Part shown: one piece after another, positions 10,962 to 20,416 of the stretch
Position numbering within the stretch: the stretch's first letter is position 1
How the letters are laid out: every line of letters starts with the position of its first letter
Assembly (NCBI RefSeq): GCF_001401805.1
Contig: NZ_LKDW01000003.1
Coordinates: 1-64,000, forward strand
DNA from: Pseudoalteromonas sp. P1-25
GTDB taxonomy: Bacteria; Pseudomonadota; Gammaproteobacteria; Enterobacterales; Alteromonadaceae
Length of the DNA stretch: 64,000 nucleotides
Reading direction: 5' to 3'
The notes under the pieces: model-generated
Told to the model about the DNA's origin: nothing
Databases searched by the model: none
What the model saw: only the letters and a program-made list of their open reading frames with translations
Position numbers and translations under genes: made by a program

Positions 10962-12268
10962 TGGCTGATTTATATATGGGGCAGCTGCAAGCTGCAAAGC
11001 AAGCTAAGCGGTTGGTTATTATTGTTTTTATTTTGCTATTTTCAGTCGTTTTGTGGGCTAAGTTTGCTAAGCTAGAAGAGGTAATTATTGGACAAGGCAC
11101 TGTTATTCCTGTTCAGCGTGTACAAACCATAGAAAACCTCGACGGTGGCATATTAAAAGAAGTACTTGTACATGAGGGACAGCTAGTTGAAGTGGGCGAC
11201 CCATTGCTTTTAATTGATGAAACTCGCTTTGCGGCCGCATTTGCTGAATCAAGCCAAGAGCGAGAGTCTTTACTCGCAAGGCGTAACCGCCTGTTAACAG
11301 AGCTTAAAAGTGTTGAACTTGATGATAAAAGTAGTTTTGGAGCCACAATTCAGCGCCTAGAAATACCACGAAAAGGCGTGTCGCCAGAGGTATATAGGCA
11401 AGCCTATAACACTTACACATCTCGTTTAACTCAGCTCGAGTCACAATTACAGCAGCGTACGCAAAGCTTATTGCAACAAGAGCAGGCAAGTAATGAACAA
11501 CTGGCTAATATTTCAGCGTTAAAGCAAAGCTTAAAGCTTACGAGCAGAGAGGTAGAGTTAACGCAAAGCGCAGTAGATGCCGGAGCCGTTGCTGAAATGG
11601 AACTGGTTAAATTACAACGCGATGAAATTGCAATGAAAGGTGAACTAAACCAAGCAACGGCACTGCTACAGCAGCTTAGAGCAGCCAAAAGCCAGGTACT
11701 TGAAGAACGCAAAGCGATTGTATTTGATTATTTAGCCGATACACAAAATCAGTTAGATGAAGTGAGTAATGAACTGGCCAAAATTTCACAAAGTAGTAAA
11801 GCGCTTGAGGACAGGCTGTTAAAAGCACAAGTAAGAGCGCCTGTAAGAGGAACGGTTAAAAATATAGTCTCGCGTTCTATCGGCAGTGTCATCGACCCTG
11901 GTGAAGTTATGATGGAGATTGTTCCTCAAAATGATCAGCTCTTAATTGACACTAAAGTACAGCCTAAGGATATTGGCTTTATAAGAGTGGGTATGCCTGC
12001 AAAGGTAAAATTTACTGCATATGATTTTGTTATATACGGAGGTTTAGAAGGTGAGGTCACATACATTAGTGCGGATGCGCAATATTTAGAAGATGGCACC
12101 GCTTATTACCAAGCTTTTATAAAAACCACCGTAAGTCAGATTGCTCAGCAGCCTATCATACCGGGTATGCAAACTCAGGTAGATATAATTACTGGGAAAA
12201 AAACTGTTTTAGATTACTGGTTAAAACCTTTGCTAAGAGCAAAGGCAAATGCCATGCGTGAACCATAA
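10961..12268 (+). CDS. HlyD/LapC-family type I secretion periplasmic adaptor
   Basis: Membrane-fusion protein bridging the inner-membrane ABC exporter and the TolC-like channel. The 435 residues have a short cytoplasmic N-terminus, one membrane helix (about residues 18-36), a lipoyl/biotinyl-like half-motif (about 55-90, with NLDGGILKE), a long Gln/Glu/Leu-rich coiled coil (about 100-290), then the second lipoyl half with RAPVRGTVKN and a C-terminal beta-barrel typical of HlyD proteins. The ATG shares its A with the preceding TAA (TAATG). Size and order match LapC-type adaptors. Confidence 0.93.
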   Translation: MADLYMGQLQAAKQAKRLVIIVFILLFSVVLWAKFAKLEEVIIGQGTVIPVQRVQTIENLDGGILKEVLVHEGQLVEVGDPLLLIDETRFAAAFAESSQERESLLARRNRLLTELKSVELDDKSSFGATIQRLEIPRKGVSPEVYRQAYNTYTSRLTQLESQLQQRTQSLLQQEQASNEQLANISALKQSLKLTSREVELTQSAVDAGAVAEMELVKLQRDEIAMKGELNQATALLQQLRAAKSQVLEERKAIVFDYLADTQNQLDEVSNELAKISQSSKALEDRLLKAQVRAPVRGTVKNIVSRSIGSVIDPGEVMMEIVPQNDQLLIDTKVQPKDIGFIRVGMPAKVKFTAYDFVIYGGLEGEVTYISADAQYLEDGTAYYQAFIKTTVSQIAQQPIIPGMQTQVDIITGKKTVLDYWLKPLLRAKANAMREP

Positions 12269-12280
12269 TAGGAATATTAA

Positions 12281-13582
12281 ATGCGAATTATAGGATTACT
12301 CTCTGTTTTAGCTTTAACACCGGGGTATGCAAGTGCTCTTACGTTAGAGCAATCGGTAGCAGAAACATTAAATACAAACCCTCGCTTAATGCAAAAATAT
12401 GCGAGCTTTGAGGCTAAGTATCGTGACAAACGTAGTGCATTTAGTGAATATTTACCACAAATACGTTTATATGCAGCCTATGGTTATGAGCACGTTAATT
12501 ATAAATCTGGTAGCGAATTTGATACTGAGCTCGACCGCCGTGAACTGGGCTTAAAAATAACACAAATGCTGTTCGATGGTTTTAGCACCTCTTCGGAGGT
12601 AGCGCGTTTAGATAATGAAGCGCGGGCCGATCAGCTTGGTTTAATTTCTGAGGCAGAAAACATCAGCCTTGAAGTTGTGCAAGTGTATTTAGATTTACTT
12701 AAAGCAATTGAATTAATTGAGCTGTCTGAAAAAAATATCGAAATACATAAAAAGATTTTAAGTGATATAGAGCAGCGTCATCAGCGTGGTTTATCAAGTG
12801 ATGCCGATGTAGCTCAAGTACAATCGCGTTTGGCAACATCACAGTCTGGCTACTTAGCGGCTAAAAACAACTTATTAGACATACAAGCAAATTACTATGA
12901 TCTAGTCGGCAAGTACCCCGAAAATCTTGTTATTCCTAAAGCAGATGCGCATTTTATACCTAGCTCTTTAGAGGAAGCGATGAGAATTGCAAAAAGTTCT
13001 CACCCTGAAATAGCTGCGGCCATTTATGATATTCAAGCGGCGAATAAGCAAATACAACGTGAAAAAAGCGGTTACTGGCCTAAAGTGAGTTTAGAGCTTG
13101 ATGTTGCAGATAACCGAAATATATCAGGATCGCCTGGGCGAGATGATAATGGCCGTATAATGCTAACAATGAGTTACGATTTATACAGTGGGGGTAAAAC
13201 AAATGCTGATACTGACGCTGCTAAATGGCGCTATCAAGAAGCTGTAGCAGTAAAAGATTCAACCCACAGACAGGTCAAAGAGGCTACTAGCTTTGCGTGG
13301 AATGCTTATGTGTTTTTAGACGAGCAAAAGAAGTTTTATCAGGAAAACGTTGGTTATGCTGAAGTGGCACAACAAGGTTACGAAAGACAATTTGGCTTAG
13401 GACGGCGTTCACTATTAGATGTTCTTGATTCGCAAATTGAGTTGTTTACTGCAAGAAGAAACTATATTGAATCAGCGTATGATCAACGTATTGCAAGTTA
13501 CAGACTAATTAATGCAACGGGTCGTTTAGTGAGTGCCTTAAAAGTAGATAAGCCTGATGCTTGGCAGCTTGGAGATAGATAA
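12281..13582 (+). CDS. TolC-family outer-membrane efflux channel (LapE-like)
   Basis: Outer-membrane trimeric channel of the type I secretion system. The 433 residues begin with a signal peptide (MRIIGLLSVLALTPGYASA, cleavage probably after residue 19 or 20), followed by two outer-membrane efflux protein repeats. Family hallmarks visible are the early LTLEQSVAETLNTNP segment, the KITQMLFDGF strand region, the YDLYSGGKT strand in the second half and a C-terminal RQFGLGRRSLLDVLD motif. It lies 12 bp after the adaptor gene and 2 bp before the OmpA-like gene. A dedicated TolC paralogue inside the operon, instead of housekeeping TolC, is usual for large adhesin exporters. Confidence 0.93.
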   Translation: MRIIGLLSVLALTPGYASALTLEQSVAETLNTNPRLMQKYASFEAKYRDKRSAFSEYLPQIRLYAAYGYEHVNYKSGSEFDTELDRRELGLKITQMLFDGFSTSSEVARLDNEARADQLGLISEAENISLEVVQVYLDLLKAIELIELSEKNIEIHKKILSDIEQRHQRGLSSDADVAQVQSRLATSQSGYLAAKNNLLDIQANYYDLVGKYPENLVIPKADAHFIPSSLEEAMRIAKSSHPEIAAAIYDIQAANKQIQREKSGYWPKVSLELDVADNRNISGSPGRDDNGRIMLTMSYDLYSGGKTNADTDAAKWRYQEAVAVKDSTHRQVKEATSFAWNAYVFLDEQKKFYQENVGYAEVAQQGYERQFGLGRRSLLDVLDSQIELFTARRNYIESAYDQRIASYRLINATGRLVSALKVDKPDAWQLGDR

Positions 13583-13584
13583 TA

Positions 13585-14163
13585 ATGAAAAAAATAGCTT
13601 TATTAAGTGCCGCTTTACTTTTAACCGCCTGTGCGACAGAGCCAGGGCCGTACGAGCAAAAGTTACAGTCTAATGATTTGCTTGATCAAGACCAAGACGG
13701 GGTTATTAACGAGCGCGATAAATGTGTAGATACGCCCCTTAAAGCAGTTACCGATAACGACGGTTGTGCGCTTGAGAAAAACATAAGTACAACACGTGGT
13801 GTGGTAATTAACTTTGAATTTGATAAGCATGTACTTACTACTGATGCAAAGCAAAAAGTAGCTGAGTTTGCTCGCTCTATTGAAAACTCACCATTATTGA
13901 GTGTTATTTTGATTGGGGATACGAGTAAAAAGGGAGCACTAGAATACAACCGAAAGTTAGCGTTAAAACGTATTGAAACAGTCAAGTCAGCACTGCTTGC
14001 GCTTAATGTGAACGAAGATCAAATTTCACAACAAACGTTTATTGAAACTAAAAAAATTCCGCCAGAGCTACAAGGTCGAGAAACCCGTGTTATTGCCTTA
14101 GTTGAAGGTGAACAGTCTAGAGTTATGCAAATGCAGTTTGATGTTTACAACTCAACTATTTAA
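13585..14163 (+). CDS. OmpA-family outer-membrane lipoprotein with TSP3-type calcium motif
   Basis: Probable peptidoglycan-anchoring accessory protein of the adhesin exporter. The 192 residues start with a lipoprotein signal ending in the lipobox LLTAC (lipidated Cys about residue 16). A thrombospondin type 3-like segment DQDQDGVINERDKC comes next (about 34-47), then an OmpA C-terminal domain starting at VVINFEFDKHVL. The end of the domain carries ETRVIALVEG, less canonical than NRRVEV-type endings. It is the last gene before the terminator, 2 bp after the TolC-like gene. OmpA-like lipoproteins are common companions of LapBCE-type loci; the exact role is inferred. Confidence 0.88.
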   Translation: MKKIALLSAALLLTACATEPGPYEQKLQSNDLLDQDQDGVINERDKCVDTPLKAVTDNDGCALEKNISTTRGVVINFEFDKHVLTTDAKQKVAEFARSIENSPLLSVILIGDTSKKGALEYNRKLALKRIETVKSALLALNVNEDQISQQTFIETKKIPPELQGRETRVIALVEGEQSRVMQMQFDVYNSTI

Positions 14164-14186
14164 TTAACTTTATGCTATTTAAGAAG

Positions 14187-14211
14187 AGCCCGTTTTTAAC
14201 GGGCTTTTTTT
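14187..14211 (+). terminator. Rho-independent terminator of the adhesin/secretion operon
   Basis: A GC-rich stem AGCCCG/CGGGCT with a short T/A loop is followed by a run of seven T, 24 bp after the OmpA-like gene stop. It separates the secretion operon from the DedA gene, which has its own leader. Confidence 0.92.
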
Positions 14212-14281
14212 ATACTTAAGCCTACCTTAATATTCTTTACTATACACTCTGAGTAAAGTGGCAACTTATTAAGGGATTTAC

Positions 14282-14866
14282 ATGGCTATTCAAAAAAAGC
14301 TAAAAGAAAAAACACGACACTTTATTGACTCAAAGCACATGCTTACAGGCATTACGGTGGCGTCGTTTTTAGAGTCCACGATAGTGCCTATCCCGCTTGA
14401 GGCTGTGCTTGTTCCGCTTATGCAAGCGCGTCGTGAGAAGCTGTGGTTAATCGCCCTTATGGCGACATTAGGCTGTATTATTGGTGCTTTATTTGGTTAT
14501 GCACTGGGTTATTATTTATTTGACGCGATAGGTGACTGGGTTATTGAAATGTTTTCGAGCCAAGAGCAGTTTGAAAATGTGAAGCAGCAAATGCAAAATC
14601 AAGGGTTTTGGTTTGTAATGACGTTGGGAATTGTGCCTATTCCGTTTCAAATTGCGATGCTCGCTGCAGGCGCTACAAAGTACTCTATAGCTTTGTTTTT
14701 ATTAGCTTCTGGTACTGCTCGTTCAATTCGCTATTTTGGATTAGCAATAGTGGTGTATTACGCAGGTAATAAAGCTGAGCAAATAATCAGTAAACATAAA
14801 ACTAAAGCGATGGTTGCTATTACTATTTTAGTATTGGCATTGTGGGGTATAAGCACCTTAATATAG
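14282..14866 (+). CDS. YqaA/DedA-family membrane protein
   Basis: Small integral membrane protein of the SNARE-associated/DedA superfamily (VTT domain), linked in general to membrane lipid or envelope homeostasis. The 194 residues show the family patterns SFLESTIVPIPLEAVLVPL (about 29-47), a Gly-rich helix around GALFGYALGYYLF, the conserved GIVPIPFQ re-entrant segment (about 119) and an Arg-containing ARSIRYFGLA helix, with about five membrane segments. The start follows an AAGGGA ribosome-binding site at good spacing. The substrate cannot be judged from sequence. Confidence 0.85.
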   Translation: MAIQKKLKEKTRHFIDSKHMLTGITVASFLESTIVPIPLEAVLVPLMQARREKLWLIALMATLGCIIGALFGYALGYYLFDAIGDWVIEMFSSQEQFENVKQQMQNQGFWFVMTLGIVPIPFQIAMLAAGATKYSIALFLLASGTARSIRYFGLAIVVYYAGNKAEQIISKHKTKAMVAITILVLALWGISTLI

Positions 14867-14900
14867 CTTTTAAACTCTAAAGTTAACTACACTACGCCAT

Positions 14901-14929
14901 AACTGCAGCTTGATACCAAAGCTGCAGTT
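14901..14929. other. Perfect 11-bp inverted repeat in the DedA-GGDEF intergenic region
   Basis: AACTGCAGCTT and its exact complement flank a 7-base loop, 35 bp after the DedA gene stop. It would form a strong RNA hairpin, but only a weak and distant T-run follows, so it is a doubtful terminator. The rest of the 222-bp gap (14867-15088) shows nothing else recognisable. Confidence 0.5.
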
Positions 14930-15088
14930 CTATAGTTGAGCTGTGTATTTTTTTGTATTGCTTGGCTTTAGTCTCAGGTCATTTTTATGCTAAAGGACCA
15001 AAGCAACAAATACTTTAAGGTACACTTTCATAACGGTTTTTTCTTATATGCTATAGTTTGTTAATAACGTACCAAATAACTACAGCAT

Positions 15089-15994
15089 ATGATTGAAACT
15101 GTAAAACTTACTGTTAGATTGTCAAACTTTTATAAAATGAGTTGGGTAAATAAGGCGGTAAGTATAGCATTATTGCTTTATATCATTACCTTCTCGCTTT
15201 ATGCTTTAAATACTTTCCCCCCTTTAAACGTGCAAAACAATGTGTATGGTTTTACTACCGATTTTTGCAATCTCATCGTGCTCGTATTTTTATTTTGGAT
15301 AGTGCAATGCTCTGAGCTTTCAAAACAAGCGTACGTGTTTTCTACTTTAGGTTTATTGCTATGGAGTATGGGTACAACGGCTGATGTAATGGATGAATTA
15401 GTTGTGCAGCCTTATTGGATGAGTGTTTATTTTGAAGACTTATGCAGAACCATGGGAATGCTTTTTACCGCCTATGGGTTATTTAAAACCATGCGTTTTG
15501 TACAAAGTATACATAACCGTTTAGCGCACGAGTTGATAACGGACGATCTTACACAAGTACATAATAGACGCTATTTTTATCGGCATGTTAAAACCGCCCC
15601 TAGTACGCCTTACGTTATTTTAATTATCGATATTGATCATTTTAAGGCTATTAATGATGAGTTTGGTCATGATGAGGGTGACTTAGTGCTACAGCAGTTA
15701 GCTACTAAGTATAATAGTGCATTTGTTAATAATGCAGTATTTGCTCGTTTAGGCGGTGAGGAGTTTGGCGGCTATTTGCCTACCGGTAATATAAGCCAAG
15801 CGTCTGAATTTTGTGGGCAACTAATAGACATTGCACACAATATTAAAGTTAAACAGGTCAAACAGCTTACCGTAAGTATTGGTATGGCGCTGCAAAGCGC
15901 TAACGAGCCCCTCGACAAGGTAATGAAGCGGGCAGACATGGCTTTATACGTTGCTAAAAATAATGGCCGAGATCAATATAAAATAGCCCCTTAA
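15089..15994 (+). CDS. Membrane-bound diguanylate cyclase (GGDEF)
   Basis: Synthesises c-di-GMP from two GTP. The 301 residues have three hydrophobic segments in the first ~130 residues (near 25-43, 66-80 and 90-105) and a C-terminal GGDEF domain beginning at about 150 (DDLTQVHNRRYF). The active-site motif is intact as GGEEF, and upstream IDIDHFKAIND carries the metal-binding Asp. The RxxD product-inhibition site expected nine residues before GGEEF is replaced by VNNA, so allosteric I-site inhibition is probably absent. No clear ribosome-binding site precedes the first ATG; the Met at residue 17 is an alternative start. Its closeness to the adhesin operon fits c-di-GMP control of adhesion, but that is only positional. 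Confidence 0.92.
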   Translation: MIETVKLTVRLSNFYKMSWVNKAVSIALLLYIITFSLYALNTFPPLNVQNNVYGFTTDFCNLIVLVFLFWIVQCSELSKQAYVFSTLGLLLWSMGTTADVMDELVVQPYWMSVYFEDLCRTMGMLFTAYGLFKTMRFVQSIHNRLAHELITDDLTQVHNRRYFYRHVKTAPSTPYVILIIDIDHFKAINDEFGHDEGDLVLQQLATKYNSAFVNNAVFARLGGEEFGGYLPTGNISQASEFCGQLIDIAHNIKVKQVKQLTVSIGMALQSANEPLDKVMKRADMALYVAKNNGRDQYKIAP

Positions 15995-16147
15995 GCTTTC
16001 TACGCAAATATCCTTATTATTTGCACATTTATTACACTTTTAAACGTTTTCGTAAAGAACTGTCAGCGAGGGTAATACTTTGTAAACTATGAAATTAAAA
16101 TGCAGCAAAGACGTCATAATAGTGATTTTAATAATAAGGAAACTTTA

Positions 16148-17509
16148 ATGACCAACTCTCTGTTGAAAGCTGCTTTACCTCTAAGTTTAATGTCTATTTT
16201 AGTTGGTTGTGGCGGCAGCGACGGCTCAAGTGATACAGGCTACGTACAATTATATAACGGCTCATATAACAGCCCATATACGCGTTTATTTGTAGATGAA
16301 ACAGAGCGCTCGGGCACCGACTTTGCAGATGTAACCACGCGTCATAATTACAGCACCGGTACTTACGATTTAAGTTTTGAATACTTAGATGCAAACGATA
16401 GCTATATTACAATTAGCGAACAAGAAGTATCAATCAAAGGTGATAAAACCGAACTTATTGTTATGAGTGGAAACTTTGATGAGCCGACGTTCACAGAGCT
16501 AAGTGTACCCATTTCAAGCGATACAGATGAGTTTAACTTAGGTTTTTATAATATTACCAGCGAAGATACCAGCTACGATGTTTACCTAGCAACCGATGAC
16601 GGTGTATTTGAAAGTGCTGAACTATTTACATCAACACAGTACTTAAGCGAGCTAGATTTACAAACCCTTGATGAGGGCTACTACACAATTTATATCACTG
16701 AGGCAGGTAGTACAGATGTAATGTACGAGTCAGAGTCGGTTTATTTTTATGATGAAGAAAGCTACGTAGCCATGATCCGCCCAAGCTATGCAACAGAAGA
16801 AAACGGTATCACGCTTGATATTGTGACTGACAATAACTACGTTACAGCACTAAAACATCAATCAGCGCTTGGACAGCTGCGCTTTATAAATACCGTTGAC
16901 GATTACTCGCCAGTTAGCTTTAGCACAACCCGTGGCACCACAGTTAACAATACAAATACAGTAGCAAGCGATACCTACACCGATTACGTTGAGCTTTCGC
17001 CGAATAGTTACAGCGTTGCAATGTATGATCAGGAAGGCACCAAGCTTGCCGATAACTTTTTAATGACCTTAGAGCGCGAGCAAAGTGCGGTAGGCGTTTT
17101 TTACAACGACATCGATAATGGTTTACGTATGATGAGCGTTGAGGAAAACCTAACACCGAGTAGCTACAGCCATACAATTTCGGTTATTAACCTAATTGAA
17201 AGCTACGCTGGGCAAACCGTAAGTGAAGTTGACGTGTACTTTACCTTAAATGGCGAAACCGTTGATGATGCCACCAATGTAATTGATGGCTTAGATAGAT
17301 ACGACCAAGAAGAAATTGACGTAGATGATGAAGCTTACACTGTGTATGCCGTATATGAAGATAACGGCCAACAAATAGTGTTAATTCAACAAAGTGATAT
17401 AGATTTTACCGAAGAAGGTAACTACATCTTAATTTTAGAGCACGATGAGACAACAAGCTCTGGCTTTAAAATGAGTGTAACGCGCACAATTACAGACAGT
17501 GTAGACTAA
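16148..17509 (+). CDS. Secreted lipoprotein with DUF4397-like domain
   Basis: Function unknown. The start at 16148 is preferred over an upstream in-frame ATG because it follows a good AAGGAA ribosome-binding site and opens directly into a lipoprotein signal ending in the lipobox LVGC, followed by GGSDGSSD. The 453-residue product is rich in Tyr, Thr, Asp and Glu and appears built from beta-sandwich repeats: one starts near GYVQLYNGSYNSPYTRLFVD, another near LGQLRFINTVDDYSPVSF, which fits DUF4397. It is a single-gene unit with its own terminator. It is probably anchored in the outer membrane; no enzyme motifs are visible. Confidence 0.75.
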   Translation: MTNSLLKAALPLSLMSILVGCGGSDGSSDTGYVQLYNGSYNSPYTRLFVDETERSGTDFADVTTRHNYSTGTYDLSFEYLDANDSYITISEQEVSIKGDKTELIVMSGNFDEPTFTELSVPISSDTDEFNLGFYNITSEDTSYDVYLATDDGVFESAELFTSTQYLSELDLQTLDEGYYTIYITEAGSTDVMYESESVYFYDEESYVAMIRPSYATEENGITLDIVTDNNYVTALKHQSALGQLRFINTVDDYSPVSFSTTRGTTVNNTNTVASDTYTDYVELSPNSYSVAMYDQEGTKLADNFLMTLEREQSAVGVFYNDIDNGLRMMSVEENLTPSSYSHTISVINLIESYAGQTVSEVDVYFTLNGETVDDATNVIDGLDRYDQEEIDVDDEAYTVYAVYEDNGQQIVLIQQSDIDFTEEGNYILILEHDETTSSGFKMSVTRTITDSVD

Positions 17510-17537
17510 GTAACATGTAACACGTTCTAGAAAGTAA

Positions 17538-17570
17538 AAGCCCTAAGCATTATTGTCTAGGGCTTTTTTT
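17538..17570 (+). terminator. Rho-independent terminator after the DUF4397-like gene
   Basis: The stem AAGCCCTA/TAGGGCTT with a 12-base loop is followed by a T-run, 28 bp after the stop codon. Confidence 0.92.
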
Positions 17571-17640
17571 GAACAAAAACTTACGTAAACTTAAAGAGTT
17601 TTAGGTACACTCATTACAAAATAAATAAAAAGAGCGTGCC

Positions 17641-20346
17641 ATGGATGAGTTTTTAGGAATAGTAGGTTTATTTGCATTTGCAATAATGGCCGGTGCAGTT
17701 TGCGGTATTATAGCAATTGCACAACTAAGTAACTTAAAGCAAGAAATTGCTCAATTAAAAGCAAAAGTACTCAGTTTAGAGCTAGCTAATAACAAGCTAA
17801 GCCACAATGAAGGCGCAGATAAAAACGTCGATTACTCCGCAGCCCAACATGCGGACACGGCTCAAGCAAATAGCAATGAGGCGACTTTTAATCAAGTTAG
17901 TCCTAATCAACCTAATCAGTCAAATCAGCCTCGTGAGCAGGTAAAAACACCAGCTACATCAATAAAGCCTCCCGCTAATATTTCTAAACGTAAACATAAG
18001 CTAGGCGGTAAAAATCACACTCCCTCACTTTTTACTTCTCTTTTTGAAAAATTGCGTAGCGACTTTGAACAAAACTGGATGACCTGGATAGGCGCAATTG
18101 CACTGGCGTTAGGCGGTATATTTTTAGCAAAGTACAGTTTAGAAGCTGGGTTGCTCTCTCCTACGATGCGTTTAACCTTGGGCGGATTATTTGGTGGCGG
18201 CTTAATTGCAGCCGCGGCTTATATGCATTACAAAAATAGTGTATTCGAAGGGTTTAATAACTATATACCTGCAGCACTTGCCACTGGAGGATTTATTACG
18301 TGCTTTGCACTGACCTTATTAGCGTATAGTAGCTATAGTCTCATCAGCCCCTTATCAGCCTTTGTTGTACTAGGGGTTATTGCCATAAGTGCGAGCGCTA
18401 TGGCAATAATGCTTGGCCCGGTATTAGCCGTACTAGGCATTATTGGTGCTTATTGTGTTCCCGTACTGGTCAATACTGGCAGCAATAATTTATTTGCGCT
18501 GTATATGTATATTGGTTTTATTAGCTTATCAGCGGCGTTGGTGGCACATAAAGTACAGCGAGCATGGTTGTGGTATCTGTTGTGGGCGGGGCATTTAGGC
18601 TGGTATATTGTTGGCTTTACCATAGCTAACAGCAGTACCATTTGGCTTATGGGCACGTATGGGCTATTAAGTGTTATTGGTTTAATTGCCGTACCGCGCT
18701 TAGGGTTAAAACTAGCGGTGGTTGAAACGCGCCCGCATAGTTTAAAACGCCTGATCAACGCACTCCCTAGTCACCCTTTAATGCTTGCCTGTATTGTCCC
18801 TTTGCTAATAGCTATGCTTTTTGATAGTGATAACTACCTTCAATGGCAAATAATAAATGCATTGGGCATATTAATCTTATTGTTTTTAGTAATTAAAAAT
18901 AGCCGCTGGGATTTATGGCTGGGGGCAGCGTTAATTATTGCTGCACTAATACTACTAAGCACGCCGTCATATTATATTGATTTTTCAGACTCTTTATTTA
19001 TTTTTAAACACCCATATGGGAGCGCTTTATTTTTAGGTTTAGCACTGAGCGCATATGGACTTTATTTTGGTATAAAGTGGGCGCCTAAACGTTTGGCTTT
19101 TCATATTACTGCCTCGTTTAGCGTATTTATAATGATTGCCATCTTATACGCTATCATCCCAAACCATGCCTTGGCCGCAGCCTATCCGTTGTGGGCAGTG
19201 ATACTACTTATAAGTAGCGCCATTTTAATTAAGTGCGCAATGAGTGGCGTAACGCTTTTTCAGCGCTTTTCATATTGGGTGGGAGCAAATGCCAACATCA
19301 CGCTTGCTATCACTATGTTATTAAATGACAGCGGGTTAACCATTGCATTGGCGATTCAGGTTTTACTTATTAGCGTGTTAATAAACCGCTATCGTGTGCC
19401 TATGCCACATTGGCCAATTAAAGCGCTGGTGGCTGCATTATTACTTCGCCTTACACTGTCACCGTGGACCCCAAGTTACGAGGCGCTTAGTGTATTGGGT
19501 ATGCACTGGAGTTTAGTCGTTTATCCTTTGTGCGTAGTGTTATTTTACGTGGCAGCCAAATGCTTTAGCGCATCCCAGTTAAAAGTTTGGCTAGAAGGCG
19601 CAGCGCTGCATTGCTTAGCGTTATTTATTACCACCGAAACCAGCTATCAACTGGTGGGGCATTACCCGCAGTTTGGCTCTTTAAGCTTTTACGAACAAGC
19701 TTTACTCACCTGTAATTGGCTTGCACTGGGTTGTGTATATTTACACCGTGCTCGTATTGCTGGTAGCTTAGCTAAATTATACCAAGTGGCAGGTATGGCA
19801 TTAGCTGGTGCTGCGGGTATTACTACTTTGAGCACCTTACTAAACGCCAACCCATTTTTAAGTGCGATTTATATTGGTGAAATTATTGTATTTAATTGGC
19901 TATTTTTACTTTGGTTAGTGCCTGCGGGTTTAGTGCTTTGGCTTTATAGGTTAATTAAACCGCTGTATACAAAAGTAGCGCCATTTATACTTATAGTAGC
20001 GGGTGCGTTGAGTGTGCTGGCAATTAATGGCTTTATACGCCAATACTGGCAAGGCCCTTATATTTACATATCAACAGGAGCAAGCAACGCAGAGCTTTAT
20101 AGCTACTCGGTTATTTGGCTCGTATTAGGGGCTATTACTGTGGTGCTAGGGCATTTAAAAAATCAGCTATTAATCCAAAAAATAGGTTTAGGAGTATTAG
20201 CTGCCGTTATTTTAAAAGTGTTCTTGGTGGATATGGCTAATTTAACGGGGCTTTTAAAAGCGCTGTCGTTTATTGGCTTGGGTTTATCACTAGTGGGGCT
20301 AAGCTGGTTGTTTCAAAAGCTTAGAAGCCGCGTAAAACAAGCATAA
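17641..20346 (+). CDS. DUF2339 polytopic membrane protein
   Basis: Large inner-membrane protein of unknown function. The 901 residues begin with one membrane helix (about 5-27) and a short heptad-rich stretch (LKQEIAQLKAKVLSLEL). A low-complexity Asn/Gln/Pro linker follows (about 60-120), then the DUF2339 hallmark NWMTWIGAIALALGG...FLAKYS (about 140-170) and a long run of more than twenty predicted membrane helices to the end, with a small basic tail. It stands alone between terminators. In other gammaproteobacteria this family is annotated only as a membrane protein; no transport motif can be recognised here. Confidence 0.88.
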   Translation: MDEFLGIVGLFAFAIMAGAVCGIIAIAQLSNLKQEIAQLKAKVLSLELANNKLSHNEGADKNVDYSAAQHADTAQANSNEATFNQVSPNQPNQSNQPREQVKTPATSIKPPANISKRKHKLGGKNHTPSLFTSLFEKLRSDFEQNWMTWIGAIALALGGIFLAKYSLEAGLLSPTMRLTLGGLFGGGLIAAAAYMHYKNSVFEGFNNYIPAALATGGFITCFALTLLAYSSYSLISPLSAFVVLGVIAISASAMAIMLGPVLAVLGIIGAYCVPVLVNTGSNNLFALYMYIGFISLSAALVAHKVQRAWLWYLLWAGHLGWYIVGFTIANSSTIWLMGTYGLLSVIGLIAVPRLGLKLAVVETRPHSLKRLINALPSHPLMLACIVPLLIAMLFDSDNYLQWQIINALGILILLFLVIKNSRWDLWLGAALIIAALILLSTPSYYIDFSDSLFIFKHPYGSALFLGLALSAYGLYFGIKWAPKRLAFHITASFSVFIMIAILYAIIPNHALAAAYPLWAVILLISSAILIKCAMSGVTLFQRFSYWVGANANITLAITMLLNDSGLTIALAIQVLLISVLINRYRVPMPHWPIKALVAALLLRLTLSPWTPSYEALSVLGMHWSLVVYPLCVVLFYVAAKCFSASQLKVWLEGAALHCLALFITTETSYQLVGHYPQFGSLSFYEQALLTCNWLALGCVYLHRARIAGSLAKLYQVAGMALAGAAGITTLSTLLNANPFLSAIYIGEIIVFNWLFLLWLVPAGLVLWLYRLIKPLYTKVAPFILIVAGALSVLAINGFIRQYWQGPYIYISTGASNAELYSYSVIWLVLGAITVVLGHLKNQLLIQKIGLGVLAAVILKVFLVDMANLTGLLKALSFIGLGLSLVGLSWLFQKLRSRVKQA

Positions 20347-20369
20347 TTGTAGCTATAAGCTATAAACAT

Positions 20370-20396
20370 AAGCCCAGCAATTTGTTGGGCTTTTGT
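20370..20396. terminator. Convergent terminator between DUF2339 gene and CrbS-like gene
   Basis: AAGCCCA/TGGGCTT stem, with a loop that can pair further, is followed on the plus strand by TTTTGTTTTA. It sits in the 70-bp gap between two convergent genes and may also serve the minus strand, where the T-run is poorer. Confidence 0.8.
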
Positions 20397-20416
20397 TTTA
20401 CACTTTTGAGCTCAGC

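Noticed and set aside
14901-14929. Terminator of the DedA gene
   Set aside because: The 11-bp stem is strong, but no T-run follows directly on either strand, so it is listed only as a hairpin.
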